This document shows positions 25,031 to 32,740 of a stretch of DNA of 64,000 nucleotides, in pieces. Numbering within the stretch: position 1 is the stretch's first letter; the number at the start of each line of letters is the position of its first letter. The notes under the pieces are model-generated. The model saw only the letters and a program-made list of their open reading frames with translations. It was not told where the DNA came from and ran no database searches. Source of the DNA: Treponema denticola ATCC 35405 (GTDB lineage: Bacteria > Spirochaetota > Spirochaetia > Treponematales > Treponemataceae); assembly GCF_000008185.1 (NCBI RefSeq), contig NC_002967.9, positions 2,666,001 to 2,730,000 on the forward strand, given 5' to 3'. The translations under genes and the position numbers were made by a program.

Positions 25031-25804
25031 ATGAATTATTGTTATAAACTTTTGGTTTTAAAAATAAAAGAACAGCTTTCTTTTAAAAATGATTCTATTT
25101 TATGGTTAATTGTTAGAGTCTTAAATTCCATAATGGGAATATTGGTTCTTGTTTTTATTTTTAACAAAACTCTTGAAATAAAAGGCTTTAATAGAGAAGA
25201 GTGTTTGCTGATTTATTCTCTATATACAATGTCAGTCGGTGTTTTTTATTGTTTCTTTGCTTGGACACTTTGGTATTCAAATACTTATATACTGCAAGGT
25301 AAATTAAGTTTGGTATTAAAACTTCCGGTTAATCCTTTTTTGTATATTACATTTGATAATTTTGCTCTATCCGAAGTTTTTGGAATTATTACCGGTTTAT
25401 TAATCTTTATATATTCGGCTTATACCCTAAATTTAGGTATAGTAACTATCTTATCTTTATTCTTATTTTTAAGTGCAGGAACACTCGGCATTATCGGCAT
25501 ATTTTTGATAGTTTCATCTTTTTCTATAAAATATCCTAAAATAGAAGAAGCTTTTTCACCCTTAATGGATATGCTTGATTTTGCTCAATATCCCATATCT
25601 ATTTATAGTGCGGTTATCAGGTTTATTTTAACCTATGTATTTCCCGTTTCGATGATAGCATTTTATCCTGCAGCTTTTAGTTTAAACAAATATTCATTTA
25701 GTATTAAGTTTATTCTTTTGCCGATATATTCCATAATTATATTTATAATCGGATATCTATTATTTATAAAAAGTATAAAAAAATATGAAGGAACAGGGTT
25801 TTAG
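25031..25804 (+). CDS. ABC-2 permease (COG3694-like)
   Basis: 257 residues, about six membrane segments. A C-terminal YVFPVSMIAFYPAAFSL segment matches the ABC-2 family pattern in this permease group. The ATG directly follows the previous stop. Forms, by position, the second membrane subunit with the COG4587-like permease. It is followed by an MFS pump gene after 10 nt. Confidence 0.8.
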   Translation: MNYCYKLLVLKIKEQLSFKNDSILWLIVRVLNSIMGILVLVFIFNKTLEIKGFNREECLLIYSLYTMSVGVFYCFFAWTLWYSNTYILQGKLSLVLKLPVNPFLYITFDNFALSEVFGIITGLLIFIYSAYTLNLGIVTILSLFLFLSAGTLGIIGIFLIVSSFSIKYPKIEEAFSPLMDMLDFAQYPISIYSAVIRFILTYVFPVSMIAFYPAAFSLNKYSFSIKFILLPIYSIIIFIIGYLLFIKSIKKYEGTGF

Positions 25805-25814
25805 GAGAAACACA

Positions 25815-27059
25815 ATGAAGACATTTATGGTTATTTGGTTCGGACAATTTATTTCGATGTTAGGTTCGGCTCTTTCTGCTTTCGGACTCGGAATATGGAT
25901 TTTTCAAAAAACGGGGAGTGCAGCATCTTTTGCAATGAGTGCAGTATGTACGGTCCTACCGGCTTTATTGTTTGCCCCTTTTGCAGGCTCAATTGCTGAT
26001 AGAAAAAAACGTAAGGCTATTATTCTTCTTACCGACAGTATCGATGCCTTTTTAAAAATTTTAATAGTCACTCTTCTCATCTTTAACAAACTTGAACTCT
26101 GGATGGTCTACCCGTTGGTATTTATTTCAGGAACATTGGGCACATTTCAAAATCCGGCCTTTGGTGCATCTATCCCCATGCTTGTACCTACCGATAAGCT
26201 TACACGAGCTAACGGACTTTTACAATTTTCATCTGCAATACAAAATTTATTAGCTCCGGTTATAGCAGGTTTTTTATATCCGCTGATAGAATTAAAAGGA
26301 TTATTTATCATCGACTTTGTTTCATTCTTTTTTGCTTTAGCTTCCATTGCTTTTATAAAAATACCTCAGCCATTAATTGAAAAAACAAAGGACTCTTTAG
26401 TTTTAGCGGCTCTTAAAGATCTGAAATACGCATGGAAATATCTTATACAAAAAGAAGGCTTAATGCAGCTGATAGTTTTTTTTGCTTTTTTAAATTTTAT
26501 TGCAAACCTTTCAATGATTTTGTTAGGTCCGCTTATGATGAGTGTCTACAACTCTCAAGTTTACGGTAATGTACAAGCCGGTATAGGACTAGCCATGCTT
26601 TTAGGAGGACTTTGTTCAAGTCTCATTCCCGATACTAAAAATAAAATAAAACGAATTCTTTTAATATTAGCCTTGTGCAGCATAGGGCCTATAATTTCAG
26701 GAGCAACGCTTAATTGGATTATCATTACAGCCGGCTTTTTTATCTTTATGTTTCCTGTTCCATATGTAAACACCCTCCTCATGTCTATTTTTCAAATCAA
26801 GATAGAAAGAAATGTTTTAGGACGAGTCGGAGCCCTTATGACTGCAATCTTAACGGCAATTACACCGATTGCCTATCTATGCGCAGGCCCTCTTGCGGAT
26901 TATGTTTTTGAACCTCTTATGAATGAAAAGGGCAGAGGTATAGGCCTCATCTTTATTATATCTGGAATCTTGCTGATCATAAGCTGCTTTCTCATGCGCT
27001 TAAACAAAACCGTAACAAGCATCGAAAAAAGACTTCCCGATTATGTAGACAATCAATAA
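25815..27059 (+). CDS. MFS transporter, MFS_3/EntS-Mef type
   Basis: 414 residues, about twelve membrane segments. The loop 2-3 motif is GSIADRKKRKAI, close to the MFS consensus GxLADRxGRrxx. The layout, with FGQFISMLGSALSAFGLGIW at the N-terminus, is that of EntS-, Mef- or tetracycline-type exporters. ATG 25815 has AGGAG 8 nt upstream; the frame to 25785 overlaps the permease gene and is rejected. It is the last gene of a four-gene operon, and a strong terminator follows. Substrate unknown. Confidence 0.85.
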   Translation: MKTFMVIWFGQFISMLGSALSAFGLGIWIFQKTGSAASFAMSAVCTVLPALLFAPFAGSIADRKKRKAIILLTDSIDAFLKILIVTLLIFNKLELWMVYPLVFISGTLGTFQNPAFGASIPMLVPTDKLTRANGLLQFSSAIQNLLAPVIAGFLYPLIELKGLFIIDFVSFFFALASIAFIKIPQPLIEKTKDSLVLAALKDLKYAWKYLIQKEGLMQLIVFFAFLNFIANLSMILLGPLMMSVYNSQVYGNVQAGIGLAMLLGGLCSSLIPDTKNKIKRILLILALCSIGPIISGATLNWIIITAGFFIFMFPVPYVNTLLMSIFQIKIERNVLGRVGALMTAILTAITPIAYLCAGPLADYVFEPLMNEKGRGIGLIFIISGILLIISCFLMRLNKTVTSIEKRLPDYVDNQ

Positions 27060-27097
27060 GAATTCGAACACTCCCTCAATCGTAAAAACTTATATTG

Positions 27098-27146
27098 AAA
27101 ATCAAGACCGGTTAAAGAGTTAAAATTTTCATCGGTCTTGATTTTT
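27098..27146 (+). terminator. Intrinsic terminator after the MFS gene
   Basis: A perfect 13-bp stem (AAAATCAAGACCG at 27098-27110 and its complement at 27133-27145) with a 22-nt loop, ending in a T-run. It separates the transporter operon from the corrinoid genes and would also work in the reverse direction. Confidence 0.8.
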
Positions 27147-27204
27147 GAGTCCATTCTCATTATACTTGTTAGATAGTTGATTGAAAACAGCTAAAGGAAA
27201 CAAA

Positions 27205-27960
27205 ATGAAAAAGGCCATCGTAATTGCAAGTTTCGGTACAAGCTATGCCGAAACAAGAGAAAAAACTATTGATACTATCGAAAAAGAAGCAGCCGGCAGG
27301 TTTAAAGATTATGAAATTTTTAAAGCCTATACTTCAAACATGGTTAGAGCCATTCTTAAAAAAAGAGACTCCATCAATGTTGCATCTCCCAAGGAGATTA
27401 TCCAAGAACTACAAGAAAAAGGCTTTTCTGAAATTTACATACAGCCCACGCACATAATTCCCGGAGAAGAATATGAAAAGCTGCAATTTGAAAATACGAT
27501 TTTGGGTCAACCGCTCTTACATGAAAATGCAGACTTGGATGAAATTATAAAAGCTCTCGAATTAAAAAAGCCCGAAGATGATACGGCAATAGTTTTTATG
27601 GGACACGGTTCTTCACATGAGGCAGATAAATTCTACGAGATCATGCAAAATAAACTAAATTCTCAAGGCCTTGAAAATGTCTTAATAGGAACAGTTGAAG
27701 GCTCCGTAGAACTAAAGGATATCTTACCAATTCTTGCCGAACGCAAAATAAAAAAAATTGAGCTTTATCCTTTTATGATGGTTGCAGGCGACCATGCCCA
27801 CAACGATATGGCCGGAAATGAAGAAGACAGTTGGTACACCATTTTAAAAAATGAGGGCTACGAGGTTAATGCCAATCTAAAAGGCTTGGGCGAATATCCT
27901 ATGATCCGCGAAATACTTTATAAGTCTTTAGAAAATACAATCAATTGCCGTAGAGGTTAA
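27205..27960 (+). CDS. cbiK: Sirohydrochlorin cobaltochelatase (CbiK)
   Basis: 251 residues. N-terminal AIVIASFGTSYAETREKTID and the later VFMGHGSSHEADKFY and YPFMMVAGDHAHNDMAG segments match the anaerobic cobaltochelatase CbiK, which inserts Co(II) into sirohydrochlorin. The two metal-binding histidines are in GHGSSH and GDHAHNDM. ATG 27205 has AAAGGA upstream. It is the first of three adjacent corrinoid genes; cbiL follows after 1 nt. No cobalamin riboswitch was recognised upstream. Confidence 0.9.
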   Translation: MKKAIVIASFGTSYAETREKTIDTIEKEAAGRFKDYEIFKAYTSNMVRAILKKRDSINVASPKEIIQELQEKGFSEIYIQPTHIIPGEEYEKLQFENTILGQPLLHENADLDEIIKALELKKPEDDTAIVFMGHGSSHEADKFYEIMQNKLNSQGLENVLIGTVEGSVELKDILPILAERKIKKIELYPFMMVAGDHAHNDMAGNEEDSWYTILKNEGYEVNANLKGLGEYPMIREILYKSLENTINCRRG

Positions 27961-27961
27961 A

Positions 27962-28630
27962 ATGAAAAATATTTTCGCAGTAGGAACAGGTCCGGGCTCT
28001 CCGGAGTATCTTACACTACAGGCAGTAAAAACTCTTGAAAATGCAGACCTTATTTTTGCTCCCAACAATAAGGGAAAAAATATGGCCCTAGATACGGTAA
28101 AAGATTTTATAAAGAACAAAGAAGTTTTGTTTCTTGATTTTCCTATGGGCTTTGTATCTGAAGAAGACTATAAAATTCAAGCCGAAAAAATACTTAAAAA
28201 AACAAAAGAAAATTCGAATACCGTTATTTTAACTATAGGCGATCCTATGATATACAGCACATTTATTTACATGATGCCCTATTTTAAAATACCCGAAATC
28301 AATTTGCAAATTATTTCAGGAATTCCTTCTGCAGTGGCTGCTGCAGGAAGAGCACAAATTCCTCTTGCCGAAAAAGCTGAGGTGCTTACAATCACAGATC
28401 ATTTAAATGAAGAAATTTTAAATTCATCTTCATCTATAGCTCTTTTAAAAACATCTAAACAAAAAAAATTTATACTAAAAGAATTTGAAAAAAACGGGTT
28501 TGACTATGTTTATATAAAAAGAGCAACAATGGAACATGAATCAATCCTCTCCAAAGATAAAAAAGAAAAAATTTTAGAAGACGAAGATTATATATCCTTA
28601 ATCATCGCCCGAAAACAAAAAGGAAATTAG
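27962..28630 (+). CDS. cbiL: Precorrin-2/cobalt-factor II C20-methyltransferase (CbiL-like)
   Basis: 222 residues. The tetrapyrrole methyltransferase pattern is complete: FAVGTGPGSPEYLTLQAVKT at the N-terminus, the central TIGDPMIYST, and ISGIPSAVAAAGRAQIPL. The CbiL/CobI assignment rests on YSTFIYMM and the overall layout. The enzyme methylates C20 of cobalt-factor II with SAM. The ATG follows the cbiK stop by 1 nt, and the cbiA-like gene follows after 3 nt. Other corrin-ring genes are absent from the window. Confidence 0.85.
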   Translation: MKNIFAVGTGPGSPEYLTLQAVKTLENADLIFAPNNKGKNMALDTVKDFIKNKEVLFLDFPMGFVSEEDYKIQAEKILKKTKENSNTVILTIGDPMIYSTFIYMMPYFKIPEINLQIISGIPSAVAAAGRAQIPLAEKAEVLTITDHLNEEILNSSSSIALLKTSKQKKFILKEFEKNGFDYVYIKRATMEHESILSKDKKEKILEDEDYISLIIARKQKGN

Positions 28631-28633
28631 AAG

Positions 28634-29923
28634 ATGAAAGGCATAATGATTTCTGCACCGAACAGCAATTCGGGGAAAACGGTAATTACAGCAGCTCTCC
28701 TTTATTCTTTAAAAAAAGAAGGCTTTGATATTTCCGCTTTTAAAACAGGCCCCGATCAGGTTGACCGAAAAATACTGGAAATCATTTCAGGCAAAAGAGC
28801 CGGAAACCTCGACCCTTTTATGATGGGGCAAAAGGGAATAGAGTTTTCTCTCAATATTTCAAACTCGGAATACGCCCTTATTGAGGGAGTGATGGGCTGC
28901 TTCGACGGAATGGGAACTACCTCGGAAAATTCTTCCTTTGATACGGCAGAAAAAATCGGAAGCGATATTGTTTTGGTTTACGCACCTCAGGGTGAAATGT
29001 TTACGCTTATTCCAAAACTTAAAGGAATGATCGAATTTTCAAAAAACAGAATAAGGGGAATTATACTTAATAAACTCAACCCCAAACTTTTTCCTCTTTA
29101 TAAAAAGATGATTGAGGATAATCTTAAACTGCAAGTCTTAGGCTTTTTTCCTAAAGTTTCCGAATTCGAAATTGAAGAATCAGGCCTCGGCCTCGACATA
29201 GATGAACGGTTAAAGGAAAAAAAATTTTTAGATGTTCTATATAAAATCGTAAAAGAAAATATAGACATTCAAAAACTTTTAAATTTATTTCAGCCTCTTA
29301 AAACAGACACCAAGATCGAAATAAAAAAAACGAATACACGCACTGCAATCGCAATGGATGAGGCCTTTAATTTATATTATTCCGAAAATATCTTTTTACT
29401 TGAAAACAGCACTGAGGTAAATTATTTTTCTCCCTTTAAAGATACGGAGCTGCCTGACTGTAACTTTCTATATCTCGGAAGCGGCCAAATAAATAAATAC
29501 AAGGATGCTCTTTCTCAAAATATTAAAATAAAAACGGCAATCAAAAAATTTGCTGAAGCCGGTGGAAAAATCCTAGCTGAAGGGGAAGGTCTATCCTATC
29601 TTTTTGAAGATCTTGACGGTTTTAAAATGTGCGGAATTTTTCAGGGTTCCGTTGAGAGCACAAGCACCCTGCAAAATTTCGGATATAAACAGCTTGAATT
29701 TATGCAGGACTGTATTTTAGGAAAAAAAGGGACACTCTTAAATGCAGCCGAATACCATAAATCAAAAGCAACAACTAAGCTTTCGCCCATTTTCACAGTT
29801 AAAAAACCCTACGCAAACATAAGTTTTAAAGATGCTTATGTATATAAAAACTGTTTAGGCCTTTTTCAAAATATCCATTTTATATATAATATTGAAAATC
29901 TTTATAACTTGATACAAAGTTAG
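28634..29923 (+). CDS. CbiA/CobB-like protein lacking the amidotransferase cysteine
   Basis: 429 residues, close to the usual CbiA length (about 450). The N-terminal P-loop is ISAPNSNSGKTVITAALLYS, and KTGPDQVDRKILE replaces the usual KVGPDxIDP. In the C-terminal glutamine amidotransferase domain the normal AECGG with the nucleophilic Cys reads LAEGEGLSYL: Gly317 stands where Cys is expected. The late AEYHKS histidine region is partly kept. It therefore cannot release ammonia from glutamine in the standard way and may use free ammonia, do something else, or be decaying. It lies in the cbiK-cbiL operon. Family call firm, cobyrinate a,c-diamide synthase function doubtful. Confidence 0.8.
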   Translation: MKGIMISAPNSNSGKTVITAALLYSLKKEGFDISAFKTGPDQVDRKILEIISGKRAGNLDPFMMGQKGIEFSLNISNSEYALIEGVMGCFDGMGTTSENSSFDTAEKIGSDIVLVYAPQGEMFTLIPKLKGMIEFSKNRIRGIILNKLNPKLFPLYKKMIEDNLKLQVLGFFPKVSEFEIEESGLGLDIDERLKEKKFLDVLYKIVKENIDIQKLLNLFQPLKTDTKIEIKKTNTRTAIAMDEAFNLYYSENIFLLENSTEVNYFSPFKDTELPDCNFLYLGSGQINKYKDALSQNIKIKTAIKKFAEAGGKILAEGEGLSYLFEDLDGFKMCGIFQGSVESTSTLQNFGYKQLEFMQDCILGKKGTLLNAAEYHKSKATTKLSPIFTVKKPYANISFKDAYVYKNCLGLFQNIHFIYNIENLYNLIQS

Positions 29924-29989
29924 ATAGTAAATTTTATTTTTCTAAAAAAAATATAGGCTTTTTCTTTATAATACAATATAATATAAGGT

Positions 29990-31243
29990 ATGACAGAAAA
30001 AAATAAATATAAAGAACTGTCAAAGGAACAGATTCTAATCAAAATACTTGAAACGGAATCTTTGATACACAGTGTTCAAGACGTTGATGTTCTTTTAGAG
30101 CAAATACTTACCGAAGCCCGGAGTGTTGTAAATGCCGACGCCGGTTCAATATATATAGCTGAAGGGGACAGGCTTGCCATAAGGTACGCCCAGAACGACA
30201 CCCTTCAAAAAAAACGTCCGGCAGGAACAAAACTTCCTTATATCTTTTTTGATTTTCCTATAGATAATTATACAATAGCCGGATATGCCGCAAATACAAA
30301 AAAACTTATAAATATTCCGGATGTTTACAATATCGATGCCGATAAGCCTTTTAAGTTCGGTAAAGCTACGGATGAAAAAACAGGCTATAAGACCGTTTCC
30401 AATTTAACCATTCCCATTCTTTCTATGTCGGGAATGCTCTTGGGAGTCCTTCAAGTCTTAAATGCTCTTGATAAATACGGCAAACCGAAAACCTTTTCCC
30501 ATGATGATGAAATTTATCTAAGTCATTTTGCTTCAAATGCGGGAATTGCTCTTGAACATGCTTTTGTAACAAGGGCGATGGTTATGCGTATGATCAAAAC
30601 GGCTGAACTACGCGATCCGAGAGAAACAGGAATGCATGTAAACAGGGTTGCAAATTATTCCGTTGAAATTTATGATAGGTGGGCATTTAATAACGGCATT
30701 CCTATGGCCGAACAAACAAAATACCGTGACTCTCTAAAAATTGCATCGATGCTTCATGATATTGGAAAAGTTGCAATTTCGGATCTGATTTTAAAAAAGG
30801 CCGGAAAATTAACCGACGAAGAATTCTCGGTTATGAAAACCCATACATGGCTGGGAGCCCGTTTGTTTAGTGGAAATGATTCCCCTCTTGATAAACTCTC
30901 AATGGAAATAGCTTTGCGGCATCACGAAAACTGGGACGGGACAGGCTACCCGGGACATATTGATATAGAAACGGGAGAAGCCCTAAAAACGGATAAAAAA
31001 ACAGGATGTCCGCAAGGACTTAAAGGAGAAGAAATTCCTCTCGGCGCAAGAATTGTTGCAATAGCCGACGTCTACGACGCCCTTTCTTCAAAGCGTTCCT
31101 ATAAAGACTCATGGACCGAAGAAGACATACTTAAAGAATTAAAAAAAATGAGCGGAAAGAAATTTGATCCGGAAATAGCAAAAGCCTTTTTTGAAGTGCT
31201 TGACAGAATCCAAGCAATTAAGGCCCATCTTGCAGATGAGTAG
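29990..31243 (+). CDS. GAF domain / HD-GYP phosphodiesterase
   Basis: 417 residues. An N-terminal GAF sensor (about residues 20-190) is followed by an HD-GYP domain with the metal and catalytic signature SMLHDIGKVAISDLILKK, then HHENWDGTGYPG and DVYDALSSKRSYKD. HD-GYP proteins hydrolyse cyclic di-GMP. All key residues are present, including the HHExxDGxGYP motif. The protein has no membrane segment, so it is cytoplasmic and senses an internal signal. There is no ribosome-binding site; a TATAAT ends 7 nt before the ATG. Likely links a cytoplasmic ligand to motility or attachment. Confidence 0.9.
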   Translation: MTEKNKYKELSKEQILIKILETESLIHSVQDVDVLLEQILTEARSVVNADAGSIYIAEGDRLAIRYAQNDTLQKKRPAGTKLPYIFFDFPIDNYTIAGYAANTKKLINIPDVYNIDADKPFKFGKATDEKTGYKTVSNLTIPILSMSGMLLGVLQVLNALDKYGKPKTFSHDDEIYLSHFASNAGIALEHAFVTRAMVMRMIKTAELRDPRETGMHVNRVANYSVEIYDRWAFNNGIPMAEQTKYRDSLKIASMLHDIGKVAISDLILKKAGKLTDEEFSVMKTHTWLGARLFSGNDSPLDKLSMEIALRHHENWDGTGYPGHIDIETGEALKTDKKTGCPQGLKGEEIPLGARIVAIADVYDALSSKRSYKDSWTEEDILKELKKMSGKKFDPEIAKAFFEVLDRIQAIKAHLADE

Positions 31244-31247
31244 TTTT

Positions 31248-31607
31248 TTAAGTCTTAAAATAAAATATATAGATAATCAATAGAGCCAAAGAACCTATAA
31301 CAAGACTGTAAATCCACCAAGGAAGCGGATCATCATATCTATTGGATTTATATTTTGCGCGGTATTCTTTTAGTTTATTCCTATGATATTTTTTTGTGTT
31401 CTTGTTAGAGTCGGAGCTTACGGCAAAACCGCAAGAGGGACATCCGTTTATAAATTCATCCGTATGCCCCATATAATTACAAGAAGGGCATCTTACCGAG
31501 GCAAAAAAACGTCCGCAGTGTGGACATACCTTTGTGTTCCGCTTTACCTCTTGCCCGCAGTTTTCACAAAAAAACTTAGGCGAATGCCCTTTTTGTACCT
31601 TGTCCAT
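31248..31607 (-). CDS. Zinc-ribbon membrane protein of unknown function
   Basis: 119 residues. Four CxxC pairs in the first 60 residues (CENCGQEV, CPHCGRFF, CPSCNYMG, CPSCGFAV) form two zinc ribbons, followed by a basic stretch and one C-terminal membrane helix (WIYSLVIGSLALLIIYIFY). It lies 6 nt after a FmdB-type zinc-ribbon gene on the same strand. Function unknown. Confidence 0.75.
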   Translation of the reverse strand: MDKVQKGHSPKFFCENCGQEVKRNTKVCPHCGRFFASVRCPSCNYMGHTDEFINGCPSCGFAVSSDSNKNTKKYHRNKLKEYRAKYKSNRYDDPLPWWIYSLVIGSLALLIIYIFYFKT

Positions 31608-31613
31608 AAAATC

Positions 31614-31862
31614 CTAGTGCTTACATGTTGAGCATGAAGATGAAGAACAACCTGAACAGCCGCCTGATGCAGCTTTTGGAGCGGAAGAAGAATCGTTTAC
31701 ATAAAAACCCGATCCTCTAAAATTAATTCCCAAGCCGCCGGAAATAACTCTTCTTACAGGCTTACCGCACTCAGGGCAAACGGATACGGGTTCATCGCTC
31801 ATTCTCTGAAAAACCTCAAAATCATGACCGCAAGAATCGCAGACATACTCATACGTTGGCAT
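31614..31862 (-). CDS. FmdB family zinc-ribbon protein
   Basis: 82 residues. The N-terminus MPTYEYVCDSCGHDFEVFQ with the later CPECGKPVRRVI is the FmdB zinc ribbon. The tail is Ser/Cys-rich (CSGCSSSSCSTCKH). Proteins of this family are small regulators or accessory factors of uncertain role. It precedes the zinc-ribbon membrane protein and follows the Tp0453-like lipoprotein gene. Confidence 0.85.
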   Translation of the reverse strand: MPTYEYVCDSCGHDFEVFQRMSDEPVSVCPECGKPVRRVISGGLGINFRGSGFYVNDSSSAPKAASGGCSGCSSSSCSTCKH

Positions 31863-31876
31863 CTTTAAACTCCTAA

Positions 31877-32740
31877 TTAGTAATTATATAAAGACTTTAT
31901 TATTTCAATAATTCTAGATTCGGTAACGGATCTGTTTTCTATAATCAGCTTATTTTCTTCAAGTCTTACATCAGCCTTAAGCTGCTTTTTAAAAAACAAT
32001 TTCAATAAAGAAGCAGTCATTACATTTTTTGTTTCGATACTCAAATCGTATAGATATTCATTTTCAACTTCCGGATTCTTCTTTAAGTACATTTCTATTA
32101 CACCGACAGGAAGCCCAAGCTGAACTCCTATTATCTGTCCTAAAAAAAAGTCTCCGTTTGTTACAAATATCCCTATATCCTGCGAACCTGAATTAACAAG
32201 AGTACCAAAGCGTTCAGAAAACATGGCTTCTTCAGGCTTACTCAATTTGCCTAAAAAAACTTCCATATTTTGTCTATTATCAGGGCCCATAACAAGACAG
32301 GCTATTTGAGGAGACGGAATTGAAATATCAACATAGGACGACTTATAATACTTATACTTCTCCTTTGTTTTTTTAGGCTCCCATCCGTTCTTCTTCTTAA
32401 AAATACTGTCAGTCATTCCGTAAGGATATTTACCGGTAGAACAAATCCTGATTTCCGTAAGCCTGTCTTTTACAAATACCCCCGAATATACGGCTGTAGT
32501 CCGGCTCAAGGCCTGCTTCATGGACTCTCCGCCGACGGAAGTCAAAATAGGCTCCGCTATTTTTTTATTTTTCTCGATAGGCATATAAATATACATATCG
32601 GCATCATCGCCTATCATACCGAAGGGCCTTACAACCCCCGGAAGAGGCGGTGCAGTTTTACATGAAGCAAAAACCAAAACAAAACTGAGTGCAGCAAGGG
32701 TATTTCTAATTATTCTTTTCAATTCCAATCTCCCATTCAT
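31877..32740 (-). CDS. Tp0453-like outer-membrane-associated lipoprotein
   Basis: 287 residues with a signal peptide ending in the lipobox FASC. There is no domain I recognise by motif. The protein is the same length I recall for T. pallidum Tp0453, and like Tp0453 it lies immediately downstream of ileS on the same strand. Tp0453 is a lipoprotein that inserts amphipathic helices into the inner leaflet of the outer membrane. The assignment is therefore from synteny and length, not from alignment. The start overlaps the ileS 3' end; TTG 32722, with GGGAG 7 nt upstream, is an alternative that gives a better lipoprotein signal peptide (281 residues). Confidence 0.75.
   Translation of the reverse strand: MNGRLELKRIIRNTLAALSFVLVFASCKTAPPLPGVVRPFGMIGDDADMYIYMPIEKNKKIAEPILTSVGGESMKQALSRTTAVYSGVFVKDRLTEIRICSTGKYPYGMTDSIFKKKNGWEPKKTKEKYKYYKSSYVDISIPSPQIACLVMGPDNRQNMEVFLGKLSKPEEAMFSERFGTLVNSGSQDIGIFVTNGDFFLGQIIGVQLGLPVGVIEMYLKKNPEVENEYLYDLSIETKNVMTASLLKLFFKKQLKADVRLEENKLIIENRSVTESRIIEIIKSLYNY

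Noticed and set aside
27060-27204. Cobalamin riboswitch before cbiK
   Set aside because: No B12-box-like sequence was seen; the region holds only the terminator and a short leader.
32706-32740. Frameshift joining ileS and the lipoprotein gene
   Set aside because: Both have complete ends and the lipoprotein has its own signal peptide; a normal short overlap.
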